Made by a program: the position numbers and the translations under genes. Below the pieces are notes generated by a model. It was not told where the DNA came from and did not search any database. It worked only from the letters and a program-made list of their open reading frames with translations. This document shows, in pieces, positions 1 to 10,105 of a stretch of 22,354 nucleotides of DNA (position 1 is the first letter of the stretch; the number at the start of each line of letters is the position of its first letter). This DNA is from Baffinella frigidus (taxonomy: Eukaryota > Cryptophyceae > Cryptomonadales > Baffinellaceae). Location of the stretch: assembly GCA_026770585.1 (NCBI GenBank), contig MU646378.1, positions 668,648 through 691,001 of the forward strand. The letters are read 5' to 3'.

Positions 1-80
<80 letters not shown>
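1..80. repeat. 80-base poly-G run at window edge
   Basis: The window opens with 80 uninterrupted G residues before ordinary sequence starts at 81. Pure G runs of this length are typical of low-signal sequencing or a contig edge. I read it as an assembly artefact unless long reads confirm it. Confidence 0.9.
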
Positions 81-81
<1 letters not shown>

Positions 82-118
82 GGCACGTGGCGCCTATGGC
101 GGTAAGCCCTACCCATAC

Positions 119-432
119 ACCCTAAACTCTGAACCCTGAACACTGAACCCTAAACCGTAAACCCTGAACCCTAAACCCTGAACCCTGAACCCTGAACCCT
201 AAACCCTGAACCCGAAACCCGAAACCCGAAACCCGAAACCCCAAACCCCAAACCCTAAACCCCAAACCCCAAACCCCAAACCCTAAACCCTAGGCTGCGG
301 GTAAACCCTAACCCCAAACCCTAATCCTAAACCCTAAACCCTAAACCCTAAACCCTAAACCCTAAACCCTAAACCCTAAACCCTAAACCCTAAACCCTAA
401 ACCCTAACCCCTGACCCTAACCCTAAACCCTA
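119..432. repeat. Telomere-like array, C-rich strand, in variant blocks
   Basis: Degenerate 7-mers run in successive blocks: mainly CCCTGAA (about 126-210), CCCGAAA (about 211-240), CCCCAAA (about 239-281), then perfect CCCTAAA (about 326-403). A C-rich + strand is the orientation expected of a left chromosome end. However, similar arrays recur through the window in both orientations, so this one may be interstitial. Confidence 0.9.
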
Positions 433-510
433 GGCGGCTGGGAGGGCCTGGGCGTCCCCTGGTCCGGGGGGGGTTGGGAGGGGAAGGGGAAGGGGAGCTC
501 CGATTCTTGC

Positions 511-1245
511 GATGCAGTCGCCGGGGGTGGGTGGGGTGAGTGCCTGTGCGGGATCCTGTTCTTGGATTGGGGGGGGGCGGGTGTTGTTTGGGAAGACCAG
601 TGGAAATTGAGCCAGGGCTCTCTAGCTCTCGCGTATTTCCTTGGCTGGTGTCGCCGGGGGTGGGTGGGGTGAGCTCCAACTCCAACACTGTTGGCGTGCT
701 GAATTATCAGCGAAGTACTTATTTCATCTCGGAAGATAACTGAATCAGTCCCTTTTCAATAGGAGGTTGAATAGAAGAAATAAGTTAGGTCATAGTAAAT
801 TTAAGCAGGCGTCCTAATTAAACGAAAACGCTCATTAGGGAACTGGTTCAGTTATCTTTCGAGATGAGATTGAGCTGCGGCGTGTCGCTCCGCGGGGAAC
901 GCCGCCGCCTTACTCCACCTGTCCCACACGAGGCTGCGCAAGCACCCAGAATAAAAGTTCGCTGTAGGCGTTTTGTGGGGTGTGGGGACTTGGTCACGTG
1001 GCTACACGGAAGTGTGTGTTGGTGGAGGTGGGTGGCTTTGATGCGGCGCCTGTTCTCGTGATGCAGTCGCCAGGGGTGGGTGGGGTGAGTGCTCATCCTG
1101 CGCGGGATCCGATGTGTTGGGTTGGTTGAGTCGGGTGTCGGTTGGCAAGACCGGTGGAAATTGAACGCGTTGGGGATGGGTGGGGTGAGCGAGTCTACCG
1201 GGTTTTGTAGTTGTCGCGTATTCTTGGGTGGTGTCACTGGGGATG
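511..1245 (+). repeat. Direct repeat pair of about 170 bp (511-680 and 1060-1245)
   Basis: Both copies carry GATGCAGTCGCC, GGGGTGGGTGGGGTGAG, CGGGATCC, a GGTGGAAATTGA-like segment and TCGCGTATT in the same order, with small indels. The open frames here are proline-rich on the minus strand, shift between copies, and match no family I know. I call this repeat DNA rather than a gene. Confidence 0.65.
721..870. mobile_element. Foldback element with 32-bp inverted repeats
   Basis: Bases 721-752 match the reverse complement of 839-870 at about 28 of 32 positions (core ATCTCG..AGATAACTGAA). The 86-bp interior is AT-richer than its surroundings. No target-site duplication is evident and no protein is encoded. 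It lies between the two copies of the 170-bp direct repeat. Confidence 0.55.
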
Positions 1246-1263
1246 TTCAAGTGTGTGCCGGAT

Positions 1264-1620
1264 ACGTGATGGCTGTGGGTCTCGCGTGAGGTCAAGGTGG
1301 TGGTGATGGATATCCTCTGAGTGGCGAGTAGGTTCATACGCCCTACGGTAGGGCCCTAGGACCTGCATAAGGCGAGCTAGGGCGATTAATCGCTCGTCCG
1401 CCACTTAAGGGATGTGTGTCGCGTGAGGTCATTGTGATGGTGACGTGTGTGTGTGTCGCGTGAGCTCATACTGATGGGTGTGAGTCTCGAAGTTGTGGGG
1501 TTTGCGTGAGGTCATTGTGTTGGTTGTGGGTCTCAAAGCTGTGGGGGTTCTGTGAGCTCGTGCTGACGGGTGTGGTTCTCAAAGTAGTGGGGTTTGTGTG
1601 AGATCATGCTGACGGGTGAG
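1264..1620 (+). repeat. Degenerate GT-rich tandem repeat
   Basis: Roughly 45-60-bp units are built from GTCTCAAAG..GTGGGG.TT, GTGAGGTCATTGTG/GTGAGCTCGTGCTG and ACGGGTGTGG, with at least five recognisable units. The GACGGGTG..GAGCCCAGGAG..CACAT segment at its right end (about 1606-1637) recurs at about 1746-1795. Confidence 0.5.
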
Positions 1621-1929
1621 CCCAGGAGCCCACATCCCGTAACCAACCATAGCAGACTTTTGGCGTGTCTACTAAGAAACAGGCCAATAATGACCTTTAG
1701 GAACGTTCCCTGTAGGGTTCTGAGTGGGTGTGTACCCCGGATGTAATCGTGACGGGTGTGGGTCTCGGCGAGCAGGTGAGCCCAGGAGTGCACATGCCTG
1801 GGAGGATGTCGCCCGGATTCCAGCTCTAGCTCCTCCAACGGCGTTTAGATCCGTCAGGTTCTACGAGCTCCCATCCGGCGCCCCCTGCGCCCTCACCGCC
1901 CGCAATGGGAACGCTTTCAAGCAAGCTCG

Positions 1930-2070
1930 AACCCTCACGATTGGACCAAATCGTGAATTTTAGGTTTTAGATTTACCCTTGATTTACCCTTGCAGAGACC
2001 CCGGATCCGGGGTCTCTGCAATGGTGAATCTCACATCTAAAATCGATGATTTGGTCCAACCGGGAGGGTT
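1930..2070. mobile_element. Palindromic MITE-like element, copy 1
   Basis: Outer inverted arms (AACCCTC..TTGGACCAAATC on the left, GATTTGGTCCAA..GAGGGTT on the right) surround a perfect 32-bp palindrome at 1990-2021 centred on GGATCC. The same outer arms with a different core recur at 12494-12669, which defines a family. No coding capacity. Confidence 0.7.
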
Positions 2071-2128
2071 GGTGGAAGCTCAAACCCCAGAGGCGCTTTC
2101 ACGGCGCGTTCCTCGTAGGATAGATGTA

Positions 2129-2246
2129 CAGGGGTACCTCGCTCATAAGAAAGCGCCCCCCCCTATGAACCTACAGTAGGGCTATGCCTAGGGCCCTATG
2201 GTGGTCCTGGGGGGTGGGGCGCTTTCTTATGAGCGAGGTACCCCTG
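2129..2246. mobile_element. CAGGGGTACC MITE, copy 1
   Basis: A 118-bp element with near-perfect terminal inverted repeats CAGGGGTACCTCGCTCATAA / its complement, flanked by TA at 2127-2128 and 2247-2248. The interior (CTACAGTAGG..GCCTAGGGCCCTATGGTGG) is itself partly palindromic. It is non-autonomous. The TA target site suggests a Tc1/mariner/pogo-like mover, which is inference. Confidence 0.85.
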
Positions 2247-2306
2247 TATGGGTACCGCTCTAGAGTGGGATGGGTACACCATGAGGGGTTTAAAGATTTT
2301 AACCTG

Positions 2307-2335
2307 AACCTAGGTCCGGATTCCGGACCTGGGTT
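2307..2335. repeat. Palindrome AGGTCCGGA-T-TCCGGACCT
   Basis: Bases 2312-2330 form a 9-bp perfect stem around one central base, extended outward by AACC/GGTT. A similar core (GGGACCGGA-A-TCCGGTCCC) sits at 13895-13913. Probably the centre of another foldback element. Confidence 0.5.
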
Positions 2336-2494
2336 TTGAAAATGTTCCGTACAGTACCCGCTCGGGATCAGGGGGGGGCGGGGGGGTTACTCGCGAATAA
2401 GGGCACGCATTTTAAAAACACGCAACGGATTTTGACGTGTGGGCCTTAATAAATTTAGGACGCACACCGACCGTCTCAACGATGCGTGTCCGTA

Positions 2495-2625
2495 CAGGGG
2501 TACACTGTACCTCGCTCATAAGAAACTGCTCCCCCCCCTAGGACCACCATACATGTAGGGCCCTAGGAATAAGCCTACAGTAGGGTGCTAGGGGGTGGCA
2601 CTTTCTTATGAGCGAGGTACCCCTG
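2495..2625. mobile_element. CAGGGGTACC MITE, copy 2, with interrupted left terminus
   Basis: Same family, but the left inverted repeat carries a 7-bp insertion (CAGGGGTAC-ACTGTAC-CTCGCTC). The left flank is TA and the right flank is AA, so the target site has decayed. This looks like an older copy. Confidence 0.75.
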
Positions 2626-2630
2626 AACTT

Positions 2631-3115
2631 GCGAGTACCCCCTGCAGAGGTGGGTCTGGAGAGATTCGCGCTCGCGGATCACGCATTAGGCCTGCCAGCT
2701 ACACATGTAGTGGGCTGTGGGGATGGAATGGTGTATGCTTAATCTCCTCCTCAGATTTGATAAGTTGATAAACTGACGGCGCACCATAGGGGGTGGGATT
2801 CGACAAGACCAGGGGGCGCAAGCTGCCCTCAACCACCCTGGAGGGTGGGTATTGGAACTAATGTCTCGTCCACTAGGGCGAGCTAACCAATTACTGCAAA
2901 GCCACAGGGGACTTCTCAAATTCTTGGACACGGCACTAAAACTATTTGTAGGTTACCTTTTGACGAATTTTGGTCACGTCCTGGTCACGTCCTGAGGGCA
3001 GAAATTGCTTTTTGAGGGGAGAATGGCTCCAAAGTAGCGGACACCAGAGTGTCCGCTACTTTTTGAGACTTCCCCTGTGGTCTTTCAGTAGAACCCACGA
3101 AGATCTACGAACGAT
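2631..3115. other. No recognisable gene; one strong hairpin
   Basis: I see no family-level match in this stretch. It holds a short direct duplication of GGTCACGTCCT near 2973-2995 and a hairpin at 3031-3062 with a 14-bp perfect stem (AAAGTAGCGGACAC / complement) and a 4-base loop. Confidence 0.6.
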
Positions 3116-4334
3116 CCTTTAGGTCCTTTAGGTTTCAATTTCTCCCAACACGGCCCAACGACACGCCCTTCCGTAAAAAGGATCTGCAGAGAAAGCATTT
3201 TTGCTCTCGGATCGCATTGAGCTCTCCACCACCTTTAGGTCCTTCGGGTTTTGATTTTTTTGCCCAACATATGCCAACGCCACGCCCTTCCGTGGAAAAG
3301 ATTGCAGAGAAAGCATTGCGTTTAGCTGATGCGTCCTTTAGGCCCTTTAGGTTCTTCGAGCTCCCAACATAGGCGCACACTGGAACTTATCCTGCAGAAA
3401 GGCCATGCTTCCTTTCGGATCCTTTGGGTCTTTTAGGTTTTAATTTAGCCCAACATAGCCCAACGACACGCCCTTCCGTAGTAGAAAGGACTGCAGAGAA
3501 AGCATTTTCCATTAGGTCCTTTAGGTTTTAATTTAGCCCAACATATGCCAACGCCACGCCCTTCGAGAGAAAGAATTTTTGCCTTCGGATCGCGTTTAGC
3601 TCTCCAGTGCAGAGGCTCGTGTAGAGGGGATACAGGGTGGTTCTGTTGGGGTGCTTGAGTTGATCCAGAAAATCGCGCTCATCACACACACCGAACCCAA
3701 GTCAGCCTCTATGAGGCTCATAAAGCAAAAACGCTTTTTCTGCAGTCCTTTCTACGGAAGGGCGTGTCGTTGGCGTATGTTGGGAGCATTTAAAACCTAA
3801 AGGACCTAAAGGATCATGGTATCCCATGGTTGAAGTATAAAAAATCCAGCCACGGATACCCCACAAGGTGAAAGGGATTGTGCGTGGGGTTGATGTGAAA
3901 TGAGTCCAGACACCAAAGATGAGAGGAGACAAATGTGGTATTGTTGGGATTTAATATACGGAAGTCAGCTTGTCAGAGTAAACAGCAGTCCAGAAAGTGA
4001 GATGGGTTATGTGTGGGGGTGATGTGGAATCAGTCAGACACCAAAAGAAATAAAAGGAAACAAAATGTGGTTGTGCAGGGGTTTCCCCCATTGTACGGGC
4101 GTTAGCAAAGTCAAGGGCAGTACAAACGTAGATTTCCCCCACGTGCCTCGACGTGTCAGTGGCAGTCAGCAGAGTTAAGTCCATGCAGGTGTCAGAAGTG
4201 AAGAAAGAGAAGTTAGCAAGGCAACGAGTGTGTCGACATCCCCCCGCCTTTCAATAAGGTCTTTTGTCGCTCGCCATCCCCGCTTGGTGCCTACGTTTGA
4301 GTGTCTACATGTTGTAGACACGTTGAGTCATGTT

Positions 4335-4430
4335 GAGCGGCCGACACGGGGTACAGTAAGTGGCACAATGCGTAGCATGTGCGGCGCTGACGCTGGTTGT
4401 TTGGCAATAAATTATCAATCTCTCTCTCTC
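4335..4430 (+). repeat. Copy of the intronic segment at 17200-17290, opposite strand
   Basis: GGCCGACACGGGGTACAGTA through CTGGTTGTTTGGCA to AATTATCAATCTCTCTCTCT matches the reverse complement of 17205-17290 over about 85 bp with few differences. In the transferase gene this segment is the 3' end of the intron before exon A. Confidence 0.8.
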
Positions 4431-4580
4431 TACATGTTGTCCCCCTCGTAGCTCCCCTTCAGGGGTTTACTACTCCTCCTCTCTCTCTCTCTCTTCCTCT
4501 CTCTTCTCTTTCCTCTTTCCCCTTGTCCTTCCCTACCTCTCTTCCTCCCTCCCACGTTCCCTTTTTCTGAACCTCTTCTT
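4418..4580. repeat. Pyrimidine (CT) tract
   Basis: A long CT-rich low-complexity tract, beginning as (CT)n just after the duplicated intronic segment. No gene. Confidence 0.85.
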
Positions 4581-7500
4581 CTTTAGGTCCTTTAGGTTTT
4601 AATTTCTCCCAACATACGCCAACGACACGCCCTTCCGTAGAAACGACTGCAGGAAAAGCATTTTTGCTTTCGGATCGCGTTTAGCTCTCCAGTGCAGAGG
4701 CTCGTGAAGAGGGGATACAAGGTGGTTCTCTTGGGGTGTTTGAGTTATCCCAAAGAGGAACGCGCTCGCACACACACCGAACCCAAATCAGCCTTTATGA
4801 GGCTCATGGTATCCCATAGTTGAAGTATAATAGCTCCAACTACTGATACCCCACAAGGTGAGAGGGATTGTGTGAGGGGGTGAGGTGAAATCAGTCAGAC
4901 ACCAAAGATGAAAGAGATCAGTCAGACACCAACGATGAAAGGAGAGAAGGGTGGCCGTGCAGAGGTTTCCCCTAATGTACGGACGTCAGCAAAGTTCAAC
5001 AAAGCCCGATCGAGTTGCTTTACATAAATGTTGTAAAGCAGCTCGACCCCTAAAAGCCAGCCAAAGTGAGAGAGAAAGGTGGATGTGTAGGGATTTTCCC
5101 CAGGCTGTACATAATGTAGCTGTGCAAAGACAAATGGGGAGCGGCTCGTCTCCGTTAGGGTCAACCTAGGTACAGCTACTCTTAGCGATTCGCCTCCACC
5201 TACAGTTGCGCAGCAGCACGTCCCTAGCTTACCCTTATGCGACATGTCGTCGTCCAGCCTTTCGTTGATTTCGTTTAGCGAGGTCCTTGAGGTCCTTTAG
5301 GTTTTAATTTCTCCCAACATATGCCAACGACAAGCCGTTCCGTAGAAGGGATCTGCAGAGAAAGCATTTTTGCTTTCGGATCGCGTTTCGCTCTCCAGTG
5401 CAGAGGCTTGTGAAAAGGGGATACAGGGTGGAGCTTATGGAGCTTTACTGAACGTCATACAGCAGCACGAACGTTTCTTGGTCCGATCGGTGATCCTTTA
5501 GGTCCTTTAGGTTTTAATTTCTCCCAACATATGCCAACGACACGCCCTTCCGTAGAAACGACTGCAGAGAAAGCATTTTTGCTTTCGGGTCGCATTTAGC
5601 TCTCCAGTGCAGAGGCTCGTGAAGAGGGGATAAAGGGTGAGTTCTTTATGGGTTGTTTGAGTTAGACCAAAAAGGCACAGTCTCGCACACACACCGAACC
5701 CCAGGTCCTTTAAGTCCTTGACACTTTAGGTCCTTTAGGTCCTTTAGGTTTTAATTTCGCCCAACATATGCCAACGACACGCCGTTCCGTAGAAGGGATC
5801 TGCAGAGAAAGCATTTTTGCTTTCGGGTTGCGTTGAGCTTTCCAGTGCAGAGGCTCGTGAAGAGGGGATAAAGGGTTGGTCCTCTTGGGGTGGGTGAAGG
5901 TATGCGACATCGCTCCCATGCTCACTGAACACACACCGAACCACAAGTCAGCCTTAATGAGGCTCATGGTATCCCATGGTTGAAGTTTAGGAGCTTCAAT
6001 TGTGTAAGGGTGTGAGGTGCAATCAGTTTGACACCAAAAAAAAAATAAAGGAAAGAAAGTGAGGTGATCCTTTAGGTCCTTTAGGTTTCGATTTCGCCCA
6101 ACATATGCCAACGACACGCCGTTCCGTAGAAGGGATCTGCAGAGAAAGCATTTTTGCTTTCGGATCGCGTTTCGCTCTCCAGTGCAGAGGCTCGTGAAGA
6201 GGGGAGGGGGGGTGTTTGAGGCTACCCAGGTGGGCGCGCACTCGCCCACGCACCGAACCCAAGTCAGCCTTTCTGAGGCTCATGGTATCCCATGGTTGAA
6301 GTGTAAGGGCTCCAACCACGGATACCCCACAAGGTGAGGTGGGTTGTGTGGGGATTGTGTGGGGGATGTGAGGTTGGATCAGCCAGACACCAAAGATGAA
6401 TGGAGATAATGAATGGAGATAAAATGTGGTGGGGATGTGAGGTGAGATCAGCGAGACATTGAAGATGAAAGGAGAAGGGGGGGGGGAAAGGGGGGGAAAG
6501 GAAAAAGAAGAAGAAGAAAAACAGATGTGGTTGTGTAGGGGTTTTCCCTAATGTACACAAGTCAGTAGAGTTAGGGGCAAGCCTAGCATGAGTTATCCTA
6601 TTGTTTCCGGTAATGTCAGTGTGAATCAGCAGAGTTAAGTCCAACCCAATGTCAGAGATCAACAATACAGGTTAGCAAAAGAACGAATGTAACAGTGATC
6701 CCCCGCCTTTCAATAAGGTTCCTGTCACTCGTCATCCCCGCTTGTTGCCCACGCTTAGGGTCCTTTAGGTTTTAAATGCTCCCAACATATGCCAACGACA
6801 CGCCCTTCCGTAGAAAGGACTGCAGAGAAAGCATTTTTGCTTTCGGATCGCGTTTCGCTCTCCAGTGCAGAGGCTCGTGAAGAGGGGATAAAGGGTGGCT
6901 CTCTTGGGGTGTTTTGAGTTAACCCAAAAGGATCGCACTCGCCACACACACCGAACCCAAGTCAGCCTTAATGAGGCTCATGGTATCCCATGGTTGAAGT
7001 TTAAGAGCTTCAATCACGAATACCTCACAAGGTGAGAGGGATTGTGTGGGGGTGTGAGGTGTCAAACCAAACGCATGTAGAGGTTTCTCCCAATGTACGG
7101 AAGTCAGCGAGCGAGAGAGTGAGAGAGGTGAATGTGTATAGATTTCCCCCAACGTACGATGTGTGTGAGGAGAAATGAATCAGACACCAAAGACGAAGGT
7201 AGAAAAATGTGGTTGTGTAGGGGTTTCACCCAATGTGCGGACGTCAGCAAAGGTAAGGGCAATTCAAGCGCCAGAAGTTAACAACAGTAGGTCCTTTAGG
7301 TTTTGAATGCTCCCAACATAAGCCATCACCTTTAGGACCTTTAGGTTTTATTGTTTCCCAACATAACTGACCACCGGATTTACGGCAGAGCCAGGTAAAG
7401 GGTAGCCCTTCTGTAGAAGGATGTTCAAAACACGCTTAGGGAAAAAAACGGGGAACTCCGCACCAAGTCCCGAGGCGGGCCCGGGGTTGGTTGGCTAAAA

Positions 7501-7616
7501 ACATCCTCTGCGTCAACAAGACGCGGAACGCGGCGCTGCGCCTCTCTTGTCCTGCACTGTACGCGTTGACTGGCGCTTTTTCGGCAGACAGCGCGAAGAC
7601 GTGGGGTGCCGGGATC

Positions 7617-8690
7617 ATGCCGCAGAAGGGAGCCGAGAGCGGGACGGGGACGGCGGTGGAGGTGCGGTTCGCGGACGGGGCGTGGTACCGCGGGAGGCTG
7701 GTGGAGCGGGTGGCGGGGACGAAGCCGCCGCGATGGAGGGTGCAGTTCGACAACGGGGCGTTGAGGGACGACATCCTGCTCTCGAACCCCTCCGCGCCTG
7801 ATGCGCCCGTGCGGTTTGATGCCGGCGCGTACGGGGCGACGGTTGAGGTGCGCTTCAACGGGGGGGGTCGCTCCGGGAGGCTGGTGGAGCTGGTGAGCGG
7901 GAGTGATGCGTGGGGGGTGGCGTTTGAGGACGGGGACTGGACGGAGGACGTTCGGATCGGGGACCCGAAAGTGCAGTACGCGTTCGCGGTCGGGGGTGGG
8001 GGGGCGGGGGAGAAGAGAGGGAGGGGAGGAGTTGCGGGGGATGGTGGAAGTGAGAAACCAAAGAGGGTGCGGGCGGACCTCGGGGGGACGGCTAGGACGG
8101 GACCGCACACCTGCAAGACGTGCGGCAAGGTGTACTCCGATTCCAGCAACCTCTCTAAGCACATGAGGATGCATTCGGGGGAGAAATCGCATGTCTGCAA
8201 GACGTGCAGCAAGGCCTTCGCCGAGGCCTACATCCTGACTAGACACATGAAGACGCATACGGGGGAGAAATCGCATGTCTGCAAGACGTGCGGCAAGGGC
8301 TTCGCGCAGGCCTGCAACCTTTCTGCGCACAGGCTGACGCACACCGAGACGCGGCCGCATGTCTGTGGCAAGTGCGGCAAGGGGTTCTCTCAGACCGGCG
8401 ACCTGGCGAAGCACGTGCTGACGCATACGGAGGATGCGGGGGAGAGACCGCACGCCTGCGACAAGTGCAGCAAGGCGTTCATCTCGGCCAGCAACCTGGT
8501 AACCCCTAAACCCTAAACCCTAAACCCTAAACCACCCCACACCCTAAACCCTAAACCCCACACCCCAAACCCTAAACCCTAAACCCTTAACCCTTAACCC
8601 TAAACCCCGGACCCTTAACCCTAAACCCTAAATCTTAAACCCTAAACCCCAAACCCTAAACCCTAAACACTCAAAACTCAAAACTCAAAA

Positions 8691-8743
<53 letters not shown>

Positions 8744-9283
8744 ACCCCCAACCCCCAACCCCAAACCCCCAACCCCCAACCCTAAACCCCCAACCCCAAA
8801 CCCTAAACCCTGAACCCTAAACCCCTTAACCATAAACCCCTTAACCCCTTAACTCTAAACCCTAAACCCTAAACCCAAAATCCCAAACCCTAAACCCTAA
8901 ACCCTAAACCCCAAACCCTAAACCAGATTCTGCACATGCGGGTACACTCGGGGGAGAGGCCGCACATCTGCGAGACGTGCGGCAAGGCCTTCGCGCAGGC
9001 CGGCAACCTGGCTACGCACATGCGGGTACACTCGGGGGAGCGGCCGCACGTCTGCGAGACGTGCGGCAAGGCCTTCAACTCCACCAGCCACCTGGCTAGA
9101 CACGTGCTTACACACACGGGGGAGAGGCCGTATGTCTGCGAGACGTGCGGCAAGGGGTTGTCGACGTCCACTGAGCTGGCTTCACATATCATGCGGATTC
9201 ACACTGACCTGGCCAGGACTCCCGTCCTCGCACAACCCGTCCTCGCAGAACCAGTAAACGTGGCCAGCAAGAATACAGTGTGA
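7617..9283 (+). CDS. Tandem Tudor/Agenet-like, eight C2H2 zinc-finger protein (two exons)
   Basis: Exons are 7617-8498 and 8927-9283, giving 412 residues, probably a nuclear DNA-binding or chromatin protein. Residues 12-56 and 74-112 are two related VEVRF..G(R)..GRLVE...W.V.F.(D/E).G.. repeats resembling Tudor/Agenet folds. A Gly-rich linker and a basic stretch (EKPKRVRA, a possible nuclear signal) follow. Fingers 1-8 run from H164 to about residue 390 with CX2CX12HX3H spacing and TGEKP-type linkers; the last ends HX4H. I chose the ATG at 7617 as the first ATG in frame ahead of the conserved region; the frame is open upstream without one. Splicing CTG|GTAACC...AACCAG|ATT gives finger 5 exactly 12 residues between its second Cys and first His. 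Without removal of 8499-8926 the frame hits a stop at 8514-8516. Family names are from motif recognition; the target is unknown. Confidence 0.85.
8499..8926 (+). other. Intron made of telomere-like repeats
   Basis: This 428-nt segment begins GTAACCCCTAAACCC and ends CCCTAAACCAG. Everything between is CCCTAAA and variants: CCCTAAA, ACTCAAA (about 8668-8692), CCCTCAA (about 8693-8747), CCCCCAA and CCCTTAA. Removing it joins N-L to I-L-H and restores finger 5. CTTAACT near 8847 could serve as a branch-point motif, as could the repeat itself. Confidence 0.85.
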
Positions 9284-9309
9284 GGACTTGGCTCCATCGC
9301 CCTACGGTA

Positions 9310-9426
9310 CAGGGGTACCTCGCTCATAAGAAACCGCCCCCCCCCTAGGACCACCATAGGGCCCTGGGCATAGGCCTACTGTAGGGTCCTAGGGGGGGGC
9401 GGTTTCTTATGAGCGAGGTACCCCTG
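9310..9426. mobile_element. CAGGGGTACC MITE, copy 3
   Basis: A 117-bp element with TA at 9308-9309 and 9427-9428. The flanks CGCCCTACGGTA and GGGCCCTAGGACCTGC are contiguous, without the element, at 1339-1366, which resembles an empty site. It lies 26 bp after the zinc-finger stop codon, so probably within or near its 3' UTR. AATAAA occurs at 9501-9506. Confidence 0.85.
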
Positions 9427-9567
9427 TAGGGCCCTAGGACCTGCCTGTGGGCGAGTTAGGGTGAACATTCACCCTGTGGGCACTTGAGGGATATCAACTT
9501 AATAAACTTCGTCTTTCCCCTGAGGTCTTGGCTCCAACGTCTGCCGAGGGGGGCCTGTCCCCTGGTA

Positions 9568-9640
9568 CAGGGGTACCTCGCTCATAAGAAACTGCCTCAT
9601 CCTAGGGGGGGGGCAGCTTCTTATGAGCGAGGTACCCCTG
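9568..9640. mobile_element. CAGGGGTACC MITE, copy 4, internally deleted
   Basis: A 73-bp element with both termini intact but the central palindromic part missing. TA at 9566-9567 and 9641-9642; the right TA is shared with the next copy. Confidence 0.85.
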
Positions 9641-9642
9641 TA

Positions 9643-9759
9643 CAGGGGTACCTCGCTCATAAGAAACGCCCACCCCCCTAGGACCACCATAGGGCCCTAG
9701 ACATAGGCCTACTGTAGGGTCTTAGGGGGGGTTGGTTTCTTATGAGCGAGGTACCCCTG
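9643..9759. mobile_element. CAGGGGTACC MITE, copy 5
   Basis: A 117-bp element abutting copy 4 head-to-tail through a single shared TA. Its right half (GTCTTAGGGGGGGTTG) is shared with copy 7. Confidence 0.85.
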
Positions 9760-9840
9760 TAGTCCTCACGTATTTTCAGTGGCCAGGGGGTCATATTCGG
9801 ACACGTGTGCAAGAGTAAAAAACGTCTCTCAGTTGTGGTA

Positions 9841-9955
9841 CAGGGGTACCTCGCTCATAAGAAACTGCCTCCTCCTAGGACCCTACAGTAGGCCTGTACC
9901 TAGGGCCCTATGGTGGTCCTAGGGGGGGCAGATTCTTATGAGCGAGGTACCCCTG
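9841..9955. mobile_element. CAGGGGTACC MITE, copy 6
   Basis: A 115-bp element with its interior inverted relative to copies 5 and 7. TA on the left, TG on the right. The duplicated copy of this locus (about 10186-10200) has CATGCTCTGG at this point instead of the element. Confidence 0.85.
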
Positions 9956-9988
9956 TGCCTAGCTCCAAAGATTCTGCTGCCTCCCCTA

Positions 9989-10105
9989 CAGGGGTACCTC
10001 GATCATAAGAAACTGCCCCCACGCTAGGACCACCATAGGGCCCCAGGCATAGGCCTACTGTAGGGTCTTAGGGGGGGTTGATTTCTTATGAGCGAGGTAC
10101 CCCTG
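9989..10105. mobile_element. CAGGGGTACC MITE, copy 7 (chimeric)
   Basis: A 117-bp element flanked by TA on both sides. The left half carries the CTCGATCATAAG variant and ACTGCCCCCAC of copy 8; the right half carries GTCTTAGGGGGGGTTG of copy 5. Confidence 0.85.

Larger units (their letters stand above)
3116..7375. repeat. Array of about 12 diverged copies of one repeat family
   Basis: Each unit begins with TCCTTTAGGTCCTTTAGGTTTT, then CCCAACATATGCCAACGACACGCCC, CTGCAGAGAAAGCATTTTTGC, TCCAGTGCAGAGGCTCGTGAAGAGG, CACACACCGAACCC, GAGGCTCATGGTATCCCATGG and GATACCCCACAAGGTGAG, where complete. Copies start near 3116, 3230, 3340, 3413, 3510, 4580, 5279, 5491, 5702, 6067, 6754 and 7288, and most are truncated. 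A reversed piece lies at 3721-3815. A minus-strand frame reads open in many copies but matches nothing I know. It may be an unrecognised exon repeated many times, or plain repeat DNA. Confidence 0.8.

Noticed and set aside
1-80. Poly-G as a functional quadruplex or chromosome-end structure
   Set aside because: Position at the exact window start and perfect homogeneity point to an assembly or sequencing artefact.
404-1337. Proline-rich minus-strand open frames near the left edge
   Set aside because: Frames differ between the two direct-repeat copies and no family motif is visible.
7491-7616. Upstream extension of the zinc-finger frame
   Set aside because: Open, but starts only at a TTG; the first ATG in frame is 7617 and the conserved domains begin after it.
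7425-8453. Long minus-strand open frame opposite the zinc-finger gene
   Set aside because: Arg/Pro/Leu-rich shadow of a GC-rich coding region; the plus strand has clear zinc fingers.
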